From an uncultured Lachnospiraceae bacterium (lineage in GTDB: Bacteria; Bacillota; Clostridia; Lachnospirales; Lachnospiraceae): a DNA stretch of 64,000 bases. The notes beneath the pieces are model-generated. The model was given only the letters and a program-made list of their open reading frames with translations. It searched no databases and was not told the origin of the DNA. Of this stretch, positions 26,586 to 36,010 are shown in pieces. The first letter of the stretch is position 1. Every line of letters begins with the position of its first letter. Position numbers and translations under genes: made by a program. The stretch covers positions 16,452 through 80,451 of the forward strand of contig CAMWFQ010000019.1 of the NCBI GenBank assembly GCA_947173495.1. The letters run 5' to 3'.

Positions 26586-27314
26586 TCAGCTGCAGTAAAT
26601 CCGGATCGCTTTCTTTACAAATTCCGCTGTCCCTTCACCGCCCATTGCATCTATATTTTGGGTAAAATCTCCTCCGGCCGCGTACATTTCTCCCAGCCCG
26701 GAAAGGATCTCATCCGTGCAGGTATAGTAATGCTTCGTGATACAGGCCTGGAGCCCTGAGACCAGAATCTGTGCTTTGTCAGATGCCGGGTCCTGATTCC
26801 TGATTTTCCCAAATTCGGCAAATACTGACATAAGTTGAACGCCCAATTTTTGCTCCTCCTCTGTTGTCCGGCCTTCAGATTTTTCCTGATACTCCTTATA
26901 TGCCGGGGTCTCTCCCCAGGATGCTTTCGCCTGTGCCGCATACTCCTCATATTTCTTCTTATCAAACGCTTCAAAATTCATAAAATATTTCCCTCCTGAT
27001 GTTTTTAATTCACGTGCAAGTTCAATCAGGTTTTCAATATGCTCCTTTTTAAGCATCAGCAGAGTGATTTGCTGTTCCAATGCTTTGCTTCTGTCAAAAT
27101 CCGGACTTTCCATAATTTTCCTGATATCCTTCAAAGGAAACTCCAATTCCCTGAACAGTAAAATCTCCTGCAGGCGTTCCAGATCTGTATCGTCATACAG
27201 ACGGTAACCTGCTTCGGTGTGTTCTGCGGGATGCAGAAGCCCGATTTTGTCATAATACTGCAGAGTGCGTATACTCACTCCGGCAAGTCTGCTCACTTCA
27301 TGTACTGTCTTCAT
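26586..27314 (-). CDS. MerR-family regulator with TipAS domain
   Basis: Transcription activator of 242 residues. The MerR winged helix (VHEVSRLAGVSIRTLQYYDK) and GYRLYDDTDLERLQEILLFR are at the N-terminus. A coiled coil near 75-105 follows, then a C-terminal TipAS-type ligand domain from about 115 with EAFDKKKYEEYAAQAKASWG. TipAS domains bind thiopeptides or other multidrug ligands. The gene has its own promoter with a 19-bp spacer, the arrangement MerR proteins require, so it likely activates itself. No efflux gene is directly attached. Confidence 0.92.
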   Translation of the reverse strand: MKTVHEVSRLAGVSIRTLQYYDKIGLLHPAEHTEAGYRLYDDTDLERLQEILLFRELEFPLKDIRKIMESPDFDRSKALEQQITLLMLKKEHIENLIELARELKTSGGKYFMNFEAFDKKKYEEYAAQAKASWGETPAYKEYQEKSEGRTTEEEQKLGVQLMSVFAEFGKIRNQDPASDKAQILVSGLQACITKHYYTCTDEILSGLGEMYAAGGDFTQNIDAMGGEGTAEFVKKAIRIYCS

Positions 27315-27339
27315 TGGCGTTTCCTCCCCGTGTGATGCC

Positions 27340-27370
27340 AGTATAAACTATTACGTTGGGTAGGGGTCAA
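27340..27370 (-). promoter_or_regulatory. MerR-type promoter with 19-bp spacer
   Basis: On the minus strand TTGACC (27365-27370) and TATACT (27340-27345) are separated by 19 bp instead of 17. That overlong spacer is diagnostic of promoters untwisted by MerR-family activators. It lies 25 bp ahead of the MerR-TipAS start codon. Confidence 0.75.
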
Positions 27371-27449
27371 GGGGTATTTAATAAACTGATCATCGAATGT
27401 AGATCAGATGTTGATTGGAATGAGATCGGATTGCAAATGGGAAGGTAAA

Positions 27450-28111
27450 TTAAGTCTCTGACACTTTCGTTTTCTTCAAAGCCTGATATATCTCTTCTTT
27501 AATCTGTTCTATCAGTCTATTCATGGTCTTTTCAAAGTTCTTTTTGACTTCGCATTGCCTGGATGTTTTTCCAAACAAAACAACATTGAGCATATCTGTT
27601 TCATTAGCATACGTATAAAATATTTGTGCAGGTGTCAATTCTGGCGGATCAAATTGTCCTTAATTGCATCTGTTTGTATTCTGTAATATAACTTAGAAAT
27701 TTCTCTGTTTAAATTCCAATTAAGAGATAAACGGCTATTCTCATCTGTCTTTAATCTCCGATGATCCTTCATAATATATAACTGAAATTCAGGAGAAATC
27801 CAGGTTGCAAAAGACATCGCAATATCACTATGAGCATATGTTCCACCATAACGTCCCGCTTTTGAAACAATGCCAATGGCATTCGCAGCTTCTATCCACT
27901 TCTTTGGCGACATTGTAAATGCGTTTGCTCCTGCCTGTTTTCTAAACCCCTCGAATTCGAGGGGTTTAAAATCTGGATTGTAAAGTCTTTCCCATCATCC
28001 CAGAAATTCTATCACATCTCGATTTCTCACCCAATTTTGTATAACCGCTGTTGGGTCATCGCTTTTATATCGAGCTATGTCTGTCAATGAAATAAATTCG
28101 ATCATTATCAT
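27450..28111 (-). pseudogene. Decayed KilA-N domain gene
   Basis: Three consecutive pieces reconstruct one KilA-N domain protein. The first has EFISLTDIARYKSDDP and RNRDVIEFLG, then an in-frame TGA at 27995-27997. Reading resumes in the same frame with NPDFKPLEFEGFRKQAGANA, SPKKWIEAANAIGI and GGTYAHSDIAMSFATWISPE. Near 27645-27650 one base is lost, and the frame shifts to TPAQIFYTYANETDMLNVVLFGKT. The end looks shortened and the normal N-terminus is missing. KilA-N proteins are DNA-binding proteins of phage and mobile elements, so this is probably a relic of a past insertion. Confidence 0.8.
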
Positions 28112-28187
28112 CTTCCCACATTTTCCAACATGCTTCAATAATAAAATTTGATGCAGCATCATACAAAATTCAATCTTCACATTTATA

Positions 28188-29624
28188 TTACTCTGATGAT
28201 TTATGGGATAAAAGCACCACCGTCTCCACATGCCCCGTCATCGGAAACATATCCACCCCCCGGACTCTCTCAACCTCATATCCCCCTTCCCGCAGTACCT
28301 TCAGGTCTCTGGCCAAAGTAGCACTGTCGCAGCTCACATATACGATCCTCTCAGGCGCGATCTTCAGCATGGTCTCCAGGCAGGCGCCATCGCACCCCTT
28401 TCTGGGCGGATCCACCACGATCACATCCGCGGAAATGCTTTCCTTTTCAAATTTCTCAGGAAGGATCTTCTCCGCCTTCCCCAACAGGAACTGCGCATTT
28501 CTGATGCCGTTATCCGCACAGTTTCTTTTTGCATCCTCCACGGCCTGGGGCACCACCTCCACCCCGTAGACCTGCCCGGCTCTTTCTGCCATGAACAGGG
28601 AGATGGTCCCGATGCCGCAGTACAGATCCCATACCGTCTCCTTTCCGGTGAGGGCGGCGTAATCCAGGGCCAGGCTGTAGAGCTTTTCCGTCTGCACAGG
28701 GTTCACCTGATAAAAAGACAGGGGGGATATGGCAAATGTGATCCCCCGACCGATTCTATCAAAATCTCTATGGACATCTCGCACGTAAATCGTATCCTGA
28801 ATGGTATCTCTCCCCCAGATGGTGCTGACATCCTTTCCCATGATCACATTGGTTTTTTCCGGGTTAAAGCTCAGCGACAGGCTTGTCATATTTTTGACGG
28901 CTGAGAGCCGCCGGATCAGTTCCTCCCGGGCCGGCAGACTGCTCTCGCTTCCCTTTTTTCCATTGATCACAATACACACCATGATTTCTCCGCCGGCAAA
29001 GCCCTTGCGGATCAGCACGTGGCGGATCAGTCCCTCTCCTGTGACCTCATTGTAGGCGGGTACCCGGTACTCCTTCATATACGCAAGAATCGTCTCCAGG
29101 ATTTCCGTATTTTCCTCCGCTCCCAGCTCGCATCTCGTATTGGCTATAATGGAATGGGTCCTGCCTGCATAAAATCCGGCCACAGGATTTCCCGATCTGT
29201 CTGCGCCGATGGGATACTGGGCCTTGTTTCTGTAATGAAAGGGCTCTTCCATCCCCACAATGGGCTCCATAATCTCGTCCAGCAGATCCGGGGAGAGGCC
29301 GCCGATGCGGATCAGATTATTTCTGATTTTGGATTCCTTGAATTTGAGCTGCTGTTCATAGCTCATGGTCTGAATCTGGCAGCCGCCGCACTGCCTGTGA
29401 AAAGCGCATCTTGGCTCTACACGAAAAGGAGAAGGTGTGAGCACCTTCTCTAATCTTCCATAAGCATAATTCTTTTTGACCCGGGTCACACGAATCTGTA
29501 CCCGGTCTCCGATCACCGTATCTTTTACAAAAAAGGGATAGCCCTCATACTTCCCGATTCCCTCTCCTTCGGCAGTCATATCTGTGATTTCTACCGTCAG
29601 AATCTGATTTTTCGTATAATCCAT
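28188..29624 (-). CDS. 23S rRNA (uracil-5-)-methyltransferase, RlmD/RlmCD type
   Basis: SAM-dependent RNA methyltransferase of 478 residues making 5-methyluridine in 23S rRNA. An N-terminal TRAM domain (about 1-60) is followed by the Fe-S cysteines in RCAFHRQCGGCQIQ. The SAM site is WDLYCGIGTISLF. VVDPPRKGCD and the nucleophile motif VSCDSATLARDL are intact. ATG 29624 is chosen because GAAGG lies six bases ahead; the ATG two codons upstream is too close to it. Paralogues make RlmC, RlmD or RlmCD hard to separate by eye. Confidence 0.92.
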   Translation of the reverse strand: MDYTKNQILTVEITDMTAEGEGIGKYEGYPFFVKDTVIGDRVQIRVTRVKKNYAYGRLEKVLTPSPFRVEPRCAFHRQCGGCQIQTMSYEQQLKFKESKIRNNLIRIGGLSPDLLDEIMEPIVGMEEPFHYRNKAQYPIGADRSGNPVAGFYAGRTHSIIANTRCELGAEENTEILETILAYMKEYRVPAYNEVTGEGLIRHVLIRKGFAGGEIMVCIVINGKKGSESSLPAREELIRRLSAVKNMTSLSLSFNPEKTNVIMGKDVSTIWGRDTIQDTIYVRDVHRDFDRIGRGITFAISPLSFYQVNPVQTEKLYSLALDYAALTGKETVWDLYCGIGTISLFMAERAGQVYGVEVVPQAVEDAKRNCADNGIRNAQFLLGKAEKILPEKFEKESISADVIVVDPPRKGCDGACLETMLKIAPERIVYVSCDSATLARDLKVLREGGYEVERVRGVDMFPMTGHVETVVLLSHKSSE

Positions 29625-29688
29625 AATCATCCTTCATTTCTGCTTAACCTGTGAGATTTTTTCCCGCAAGGGTATTTGGCTTTTCACC

Positions 29689-30633
29689 CTACTCCATCTT
29701 CGTTCCCCGCAGGTTGGAATCAAACAGCCGGTTAAAGCCCAGCCATCCCGTTTCATTGGTGTTGTCCAGTATCTCCGTAAAGGTCTGCAGCTTTGCATCC
29801 GTATTGTCTGCAAAATTAAGAGCCAGCGCCTCCATGATGGCCGGCTTTTTGGGAGAGCCGAATTCATACTCTCCGTGATGCGCCAGCAGGCAGTGCTTCA
29901 GCTCGCTGGCAAGGAGTACCGGAAATCCGGGGATTTTTCTGATCTTTTCTGCAATCATCTCTGTTCCGATCACGATATGGCCCAGGAACTGTCCTTCATC
30001 CGTATAGTCGTTCCGGGGGAAGGGGGAGATCTCTCTGGTCTTTCCGATGTCATGGCAGATCGCTGCCGTGATCAAAAGATCCCTGTTCAGTTTCGGGTAG
30101 GCGCCGCAGTAATATTCACACAATCTGGTCACACTTAATGTATGCTGCAACAATCCTCCCACAAATCCATGATGCACCGTTTTGGCGGCGGAGGATTGCT
30201 TAAATGATTTTACAAAATTTTCATCCTTGATAAAAAATGCCTGCAGGAGCTGCTTCAAATAGGGATTTTCGATTCCCTTCACATATCCCAGAAGCTCTTT
30301 AAACATGTCTTCTATATTATATTGGCTCACCGGAACATAATCGGCTGCGTTATATTCTCCCTCCCGGCATTTTCTGATCCTCTTGATATTTACCTGCAGA
30401 GCCCCCTGGAAGCTGGTCACGTCGCCATATACTTCTATATAATCCAACGCATCAAATTCGGCAATCCCCGCATTATTGGGATCCCATATCTTTGCATCTA
30501 TGGTTCCTGTTTTATCCTGCAGAATAAGATTTTCATAGGGCTTTCCATTTTTGGTAATGGCCGACTGTTTATGCTTGCACATATAAATATCAAACATTCT
30601 GTCGCCATCTTTGTATTCCTTAATATACTTCAT
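29689..30633 (-). CDS. yhaM: 3'-5' exoribonuclease YhaM family
   Basis: RNase of 314 residues with an N-terminal OB-fold domain (KTGTIDAKIWDPNN) and a C-terminal HD domain. The HD metal residues are visible as VHHGFVGGLLQHTLSVTR, AICHDIGKTREI, GHIVIGTEMI and LAHHGEYEFGSPK. The length and layout equal Bacillus YhaM. The start is preceded by GGGG six bases away. It lies between the rRNA methyltransferase and the HtrA-like gene on the same strand. Confidence 0.93.
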   Translation of the reverse strand: MKYIKEYKDGDRMFDIYMCKHKQSAITKNGKPYENLILQDKTGTIDAKIWDPNNAGIAEFDALDYIEVYGDVTSFQGALQVNIKRIRKCREGEYNAADYVPVSQYNIEDMFKELLGYVKGIENPYLKQLLQAFFIKDENFVKSFKQSSAAKTVHHGFVGGLLQHTLSVTRLCEYYCGAYPKLNRDLLITAAICHDIGKTREISPFPRNDYTDEGQFLGHIVIGTEMIAEKIRKIPGFPVLLASELKHCLLAHHGEYEFGSPKKPAIMEALALNFADNTDAKLQTFTEILDNTNETGWLGFNRLFDSNLRGTKME

Positions 30634-30669
30634 ACTTTTCCCCAGAGCCGCCGGCTCATTTCCTTTCCT

Positions 30670-31992
30670 CTATTCCGGTTTCAGTCCAAGTACTGCCTCT
30701 GCTTCCATTTCTATATATCCGTCCGGGCCCTGCCGCATCAGAGAGATCGATACCGTCTTCTCAGGCTCCTCCAGCAGAAGCGCCTTTACCAGATCCTGAT
30801 AAGTTTCTATCTCTGTCCTGTTCAGCTCTACGATCACATCTCCGCTCTGGATTCCGGCATCCATTGCAGGTGAATCCATATCGATCTCTGTAATATATGC
30901 GCCAAAAGGAACTCCCAGCTCCCGGTTTGCATCTTCCGTCACATCCGCCCCGTAAACACCGAAGTAGGCAATGTCTCTGTCATTCGAAAGGCTTTGCATG
31001 ACCTCCCTCAAATCTGAGACTCCGATAGCGCTGATCATATTTTTCATATCAGAAGAATTATGAGACATATCAATAATGCCTACTGCCTGGCCGCGCAGAT
31101 TGATTAACATACCGCTGGCATTACTGCTTCCGCACATGTCTGTGGTCATATATTTATAGCTGGAATCCGGAAGTCTGATCCCGTTTCCCGTTGAGGTTAT
31201 GATCCCGTAGCACAGGGAACTGTCTGAACCTGTGAATCTGCCCAGGGCAATGACAGGCGTCCCAAGAAGGCTGCTTCCTGAAGTCCCCAGACTGACCGGC
31301 TGCGCCATATCCAGCGTACTGCTCTTCATACCGACCTTTGATATAGAGATAATTCCATAGCCTGTATTACTGTCCTTTTTTTTGATAGAAGCCTGATATT
31401 CTTCTCCATCATTGAAAGTAACCTTTAAAAAATCTGCATCCTTAATACTTTTTACATCTGCCAGGATCAGCAGTTCTTTTCCATTATCGGCTACTACCGC
31501 GCCGGAAACGGCTCCTTCACTCTCATATTCATTGTCAAGCCATCCCACATCTGATGTGACCCCTACGACAGTCACCATGGATTTTTCCACTTCTCTTGCC
31601 AGCTTCTTAATATCACTGTAAAGCGATATATAGTCCTCAACTCCGAACTTCACCTCGGACAAAACCTGGGCTATCTGCTCATCCTGCAGTGCCGGCGGTT
31701 CTGTCGGTTCAGGCTGCATCTGGGAATCATCTGCAATCATGTTTTCCGGAAGAATCTCATCTTCCCCTGTCTGTTCTACCAGCACCACCGTCTCAGGCTC
31801 CTCCTCCGGATAGAGCTTATTACTTAAAACAGGTTCCAGGAGTAAAAAAGTAAAACAGGCAATCATGCCAAAAATCACAGCCATTGCCGCCGTAATCAGC
31901 GTTCGCCTTACCAGCTTTCTTTTATTTAAGGGTCTGTGCTTAATCGTTTCCTTCATAAAATCAGAAGGATTCTGATTTCTGTTCTCTTCCAT
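30670..31992 (-). CDS. HtrA/DegP-like PDZ membrane protein lacking the catalytic triad
   Basis: Membrane-anchored S1C-family protein of 440 residues. A cytoplasmic basic N-terminus and one membrane helix (about 33-52) are followed by an acidic linker, a trypsin-like domain (about 135-330) and a C-terminal PDZ domain (about 340-435, GAYITEIDMDSPAMDAGIQSGDVI). Against the HtrA pattern all three catalytic residues look replaced. His is Asp179 (LADV), Asp is Gly211 (DSNTGYG), and the Ser of GNSGGPL is Ala292 (SNASGML). It is therefore probably a non-hydrolysing sensor or scaffold at the outer membrane face. It follows no obvious partner gene. Confidence 0.85.
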   Translation of the reverse strand: MEENRNQNPSDFMKETIKHRPLNKRKLVRRTLITAAMAVIFGMIACFTFLLLEPVLSNKLYPEEEPETVVLVEQTGEDEILPENMIADDSQMQPEPTEPPALQDEQIAQVLSEVKFGVEDYISLYSDIKKLAREVEKSMVTVVGVTSDVGWLDNEYESEGAVSGAVVADNGKELLILADVKSIKDADFLKVTFNDGEEYQASIKKKDSNTGYGIISISKVGMKSSTLDMAQPVSLGTSGSSLLGTPVIALGRFTGSDSSLCYGIITSTGNGIRLPDSSYKYMTTDMCGSSNASGMLINLRGQAVGIIDMSHNSSDMKNMISAIGVSDLREVMQSLSNDRDIAYFGVYGADVTEDANRELGVPFGAYITEIDMDSPAMDAGIQSGDVIVELNRTEIETYQDLVKALLLEEPEKTVSISLMRQGPDGYIEMEAEAVLGLKPE

Positions 31993-32171
31993 CCGCTTAA
32001 CCTTTCCGCAGCAGGCTCTGCCTTTTCAGCTTTTCTGCTGCCTCTCTTCCCGTAAACGGCATAAATGTTCTGTCATTTAAGTCCGGAGAATCCCTTATGA
32101 TAGTATGGCCCCAATCTTGGCGGCTTGCATACTTTGACGCTTTAGCGTGACCAGGTCTTCCCTATAAGATG

Positions 32172-32201
32172 AAAAAGTGTGCGTCAAGACGCACACTTTT
32201 T
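32172..32201 (-). terminator. Terminator of tRNA-Pro
   Basis: A perfect 14-bp stem with two-base loop (AAAAAGTGTGCGTC with GACGCACACTTTTT). On the minus strand it ends in a T-run. It begins seven bases after the 3' end of the tRNA. Confidence 0.85.
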
Positions 32202-32207
32202 CTCTAT

Positions 32208-32280
<73 letters not shown>

Positions 32281-32298
32281 CAACCTACAACACAAAAT

Positions 32299-32327
32299 AT
32301 CATACAATTTTTGCGCCCGGTTGTCAA
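32299..32327 (-). promoter_or_regulatory. Promoter of tRNA-Pro
   Basis: On the minus strand TTGACA (32322-32327), 17-bp spacer, TATGAT (32299-32304), 18 bp ahead of the mature tRNA 5' end. Confidence 0.75.
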
Positions 32328-32393
32328 CGGCTTTTTTAATCTCTTACCTGGCTGAATCGTTATCGGAAGCAAACATATTCTCTTCCCCTGTCT

Positions 32394-34502
32394 TTATCCC
32401 AAAAGCAGATAAACCACCGTAATGATCAGTCCGATACAGAACAGCAGCAGTCCAAAAGACAGGCTTCTGCTGATAATCGTTCCGACCTCGGAGATTTCTT
32501 CATATTTCATGGCATATTTATGCTCATAATCCACCTCTTTCGGATTCCTTTTCCGGACAACCGCATTGGCCGCTCTCTGCATCCCATTGGCCATACATCC
32601 CAGTACATGGGTGAGAGGCGTTCCCTCCTCCAGCTCATGAGGAAGCTTACTGTCTCTGTATATGGTCTTGCGCAATAACACCACCAGGCTGTCCACCAGA
32701 CTATCCAGCACCCTGCAGGCCACTCCGAACACGAAGGGAAGCGCTCTCAGAAGAAGAGGCCGATAGATCAGATTCTCCAGATCCAGATACGGATACCAGC
32801 GATTTACATAAACTGTTTTTCCTTCTTTCTTTTTCATGAGCCAGAGCCTTACAACCAGAAAATAAATGACAATGCCAATCGTGATGGATATAAAAGCCCC
32901 TTTCAAATTAGCAAGAGAAAACCATGGCATTCTCCCATAAGCAGCAACGCCATTTACCATAAATCCATGTCCCAGATCCGCCAGGGGATTCATGACTTTG
33001 TCCGGAAAAAGACCCATGACCGGAAGCAGCAGCGCGCTCAGGCTTAAAGCAGCTGCACTGGTTTTATTCATATAGCTTCCTTTTCGGGCATTATATTTTT
33101 CCTGCAGCGCCGGATCATTATTTTTTTCAAGAAACAGCGCTATATAAAGTTTGGCCATATATGCCACTGTCAGACCACCGCTTATAAGGAACGCCCACTC
33201 GATTCCTTTCATGACATTGGCACTGAAGATACCGGATACTTCCCCTTCCTTCAGCAGCTCCAGATATTCCACAATACTTTCATGAATCAGGGTCTTGCTG
33301 ATGTACCCGTTCCAGAGAGGGATTCCTCCGATCCCCAGCGCTCCCATGAGAAAAATACCATTCAGAAGCGGCTTATTTCTGCCGAATCCCCGGACTTCAT
33401 TTAAGTTCCGCGTATGAGTGTTCATAAATACCGCTCCCGCAGCCATAAACAGAACAAGCTTGATGAGGGAATGGTTAACCATATGAAGAATGCTTCCTCT
33501 GACTGCAAGGGCATTTTCCCTCCCCAGAAGCCCTGACATTCCCACTCCCACCAGAATAAATCCGATCTGCGAAACAGAGGAACACGCCAGAACTCCCTTT
33601 AAATCAATCGAAAACAGGGCAAGTACTGCTCCCGTTATCATGGTGCAGACTCCTATCATCAGCAAGAGGCTCCCCCAGATGTCCTCACCTGCAAACAGAT
33701 AGCCTGTCAGGATCAGAATGCCGAACATGCCTGCCTTAGTGAGAATTCCTGATAAAAGCGCTGAAGCCGGCGCCGGAGCAACCGGGTGCGCTTTGGGAAG
33801 CCAGATATGGAGCGGAAATGCCCCGGCCTTGGCGCCAAATCCCACCAGCATACAAATACCTGCCGCCCACAGCTTCTTTTCCTCCACAGAACCGGCCGAT
33901 AACCGTGCCGACAACCCTCTCAGCTCGCCAAAACGCAGCGTCCCTGTCACACTATACAGCAGAAAGATCCCCATAAGCATGGTGAGGCCGCCAATGACTG
34001 CCACTGCCAGATACGTTTCCGCCGCTCTTATAGCGTCCTTTTTTTCATCATGGACTACCCATACGTAAGAAGTAAATGACATAATTTCAAAGAAAAGAAA
34101 GGTAGTATAAAAATCGGCTGACAAGAATACGCCCTCCGTGGCACCCAGTGTCAGGAGCAGGAAAAAATAATAGCGGTTTCTGTTACGATAGTGGGCAAAA
34201 TATTCCCTGGAAAACAGAGTACTCATAAACCACATAAAGGATGCGATCGTCCCATACAATGCCCGGAAGCCATCCCACGTAACATACAGTCCCAGTCCGC
34301 ACACCTCCGGTATCTCATAAACCGTCTGTTCGCTTCCCTTCATGATATAATGAAGAAAAAGGAAGAGAAAGAGTCCAAATTCCACTCCTGTCACTGCATC
34401 AGCAAAATAATCTCTTATCCTTTTACTTTTCTTTCCTGCCAAATAGCAGACAATTGCTGCCGTCATAGGAAAAAATACCGCTGTATAAAGCAAAAATCTC
34501 AT
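32394..34502 (-). CDS. NuoL/HyfB/MrpA-like proton-conducting subunit
   Basis: Large polytopic membrane protein of 702 residues with about 16 helices, last gene of the Mrp/Mbh-type operon. The antiporter-domain hallmark GFGAKAGAFPLHIWLPKAHPVAPAPASA carries the ion-path lysine. FFEIMSFTSYVW holds the conserved Glu in helix 5. After the core it has a charged loop and a C-terminal helix, but no DUF4040/MbhE region, which is encoded separately upstream. ATG 34502 has GGAGG ahead. Such subunits exchange H+ for Na+ in Mrp complexes or pump H+ in complex I. Confidence 0.87.
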   Translation of the reverse strand: MRFLLYTAVFFPMTAAIVCYLAGKKSKRIRDYFADAVTGVEFGLFLFLFLHYIMKGSEQTVYEIPEVCGLGLYVTWDGFRALYGTIASFMWFMSTLFSREYFAHYRNRNRYYFFLLLTLGATEGVFLSADFYTTFLFFEIMSFTSYVWVVHDEKKDAIRAAETYLAVAVIGGLTMLMGIFLLYSVTGTLRFGELRGLSARLSAGSVEEKKLWAAGICMLVGFGAKAGAFPLHIWLPKAHPVAPAPASALLSGILTKAGMFGILILTGYLFAGEDIWGSLLLMIGVCTMITGAVLALFSIDLKGVLACSSVSQIGFILVGVGMSGLLGRENALAVRGSILHMVNHSLIKLVLFMAAGAVFMNTHTRNLNEVRGFGRNKPLLNGIFLMGALGIGGIPLWNGYISKTLIHESIVEYLELLKEGEVSGIFSANVMKGIEWAFLISGGLTVAYMAKLYIALFLEKNNDPALQEKYNARKGSYMNKTSAAALSLSALLLPVMGLFPDKVMNPLADLGHGFMVNGVAAYGRMPWFSLANLKGAFISITIGIVIYFLVVRLWLMKKKEGKTVYVNRWYPYLDLENLIYRPLLLRALPFVFGVACRVLDSLVDSLVVLLRKTIYRDSKLPHELEEGTPLTHVLGCMANGMQRAANAVVRKRNPKEVDYEHKYAMKYEEISEVGTIISRSLSFGLLLFCIGLIITVVYLLLG

Positions 34503-34515
34503 ATTCAGATCCTCC

Positions 34516-35994
34516 CTAATAGACTCCTCCCGCCACATCGGTAAAAAACCTTACAACAGGCGCGGAATAAAGTCCGAATATTACAATAAATGCTGTAAAC
34601 ACAAACAGCGGAATCAACATTTTCCATCCAGGATCCGTTACGTTGTCAAGCGCTCCCTTCAAAGCTGCCTCACGTTCAGACTCCCTGTCCGGAAAAAAGG
34701 CTCTCATCACAATGGTAAGCATATAGATTGCTGTTAAAAGCGCCGATATCAGCAGGGCAGCTATTCCCCCATATGCAATCCTGTTGCCGCTGACCACAGC
34801 AGCTGATGCCAGATTCCATTTACTGATAAACCCTGCCAAAGGCGGCACCCCTGTAAGGGCAAGAGCCGACACTGTATAGACTCCGAACACACAGGGCATT
34901 TTATATCCCATTCCATCCAACTCATGCACATAGCTCTTTCCTGTCTGATGCATGATTGCCCCCACGCAGAAAAAAGAGCTGATCTTCATCACTGCATGAA
35001 AAACCATATGAGAAAGCGCCCCCACCATACCCATGGGTGTCATCAGTGTCACTCCAAACAGAATATAGGACAGATTGCTGACTGTGGAGTAAGCCAGTCT
35101 TCTTTTTAAGTGAGTCTCCTTCACCGCGCGGCTGCATCCATAAACGATGGTGATCATGACAATAATCATCACTATATCCTGCGCCCAGGTTCCTTTCAGG
35201 AACTCTGCGCCGAAGCTGTAATAGGTCAGACGAATAATGGCAAATGCCCCGGATTTTACCACTGCCACCGCATGCAGCAGAGCCGTCACCGGTGTGGGAG
35301 CCACACCTGCATCCGGCAGCCAGGAATTAAACGGACAGATCGCCGCCTTCACGCCAAATCCCATAAAAGCTATCACATAAATCAAAAGAAGTACATTGGT
35401 TCTGCTGCCTATCTTTTCAGGATCCAGCACGCCGCCCAGCATAAAATCTGTGGTGGTGCCGTAGATTATGATAAAGATCAGCCCGATAAAGGCAAACGCC
35501 GCTCCGCCCAGGGAATAGTACAGATACTTTCTGCTGGCCAGTATTGCTTCTCTTGTCAGCGTGTGCATTACCAGAGGAACTGTCACCAGCGTCAGAAGCT
35601 CATAAAAGAAATACATGGTAAGCAGATTCGCCGCAAAGGAAATACCCAGCGTTACGCCATAGGTTATCGTATAAAACAGAAAAAAAACCTTTTCGTGCTC
35701 TTCTTTCTCCATATATTCAAACGCATACAGCGTGGCAAAAGGCCACAGGGCGGATACCAGCCCGCCAAAGACCATACCCATACCATCCACTTCAAAGCTG
35801 ATAGAAAGATTTCCTGTAAAATTGGCCAGCGTAAATATATTTTCCGGACGGTGAAGCAACAGCTGCCACACTAAAATACTGTTCAGAATCACCATACTTT
35901 CCAGAAAGATTTCCATTTGGCTGCGCTTTTTAAACGGGACCAGGAGAACCAGAGCGCCTGCTGCCACAGGGAGTAAAATTACCGATAATATCAT
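34516..35994 (-). CDS. MrpD/NuoN-like antiporter subunit (third copy)
   Basis: Polytopic antiporter-type protein of 492 residues with about 14 helices. Conserved residues appear in FFYELLTLVTVPLVMH (helix-5 Glu) and GFGVKAAICPFNSWLPDAGVAPTPVTALLHA (helix-7 Lys). ATG 35994 is chosen with GGAGA ahead. It lies 16 nt after the previous copy and 13 nt before the next subunit. Its HHLVFH-type helix 8 region is replaced by LSHMVFHAVMKI, as in MrpD proteins. Confidence 0.88.
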   Translation of the reverse strand: MILSVILLPVAAGALVLLVPFKKRSQMEIFLESMVILNSILVWQLLLHRPENIFTLANFTGNLSISFEVDGMGMVFGGLVSALWPFATLYAFEYMEKEEHEKVFFLFYTITYGVTLGISFAANLLTMYFFYELLTLVTVPLVMHTLTREAILASRKYLYYSLGGAAFAFIGLIFIIIYGTTTDFMLGGVLDPEKIGSRTNVLLLIYVIAFMGFGVKAAICPFNSWLPDAGVAPTPVTALLHAVAVVKSGAFAIIRLTYYSFGAEFLKGTWAQDIVMIIVMITIVYGCSRAVKETHLKRRLAYSTVSNLSYILFGVTLMTPMGMVGALSHMVFHAVMKISSFFCVGAIMHQTGKSYVHELDGMGYKMPCVFGVYTVSALALTGVPPLAGFISKWNLASAAVVSGNRIAYGGIAALLISALLTAIYMLTIVMRAFFPDRESEREAALKGALDNVTDPGWKMLIPLFVFTAFIVIFGLYSAPVVRFFTDVAGGVY

Positions 35995-36010
35995 GACCCT
36001 CTCTCCTTTC

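Noticed and set aside
28230..28904. Plus-strand frame (224 codons) opposite the rRNA methyltransferase
   Set aside because: The methyltransferase has complete motifs in its frame; this frame has none and overlaps it fully.
30670..31992. HtrA-like gene as an active serine protease
   Set aside because: None of the three catalytic positions carries the required residue.
35110..35874. Long plus-strand open frame (254 codons) opposite the third MrpD-like gene
   Set aside because: It is antisense to a well-supported membrane-protein gene, is rich in His, Gln and Arg as expected for the complement of hydrophobic codons, and has no ribosome site.
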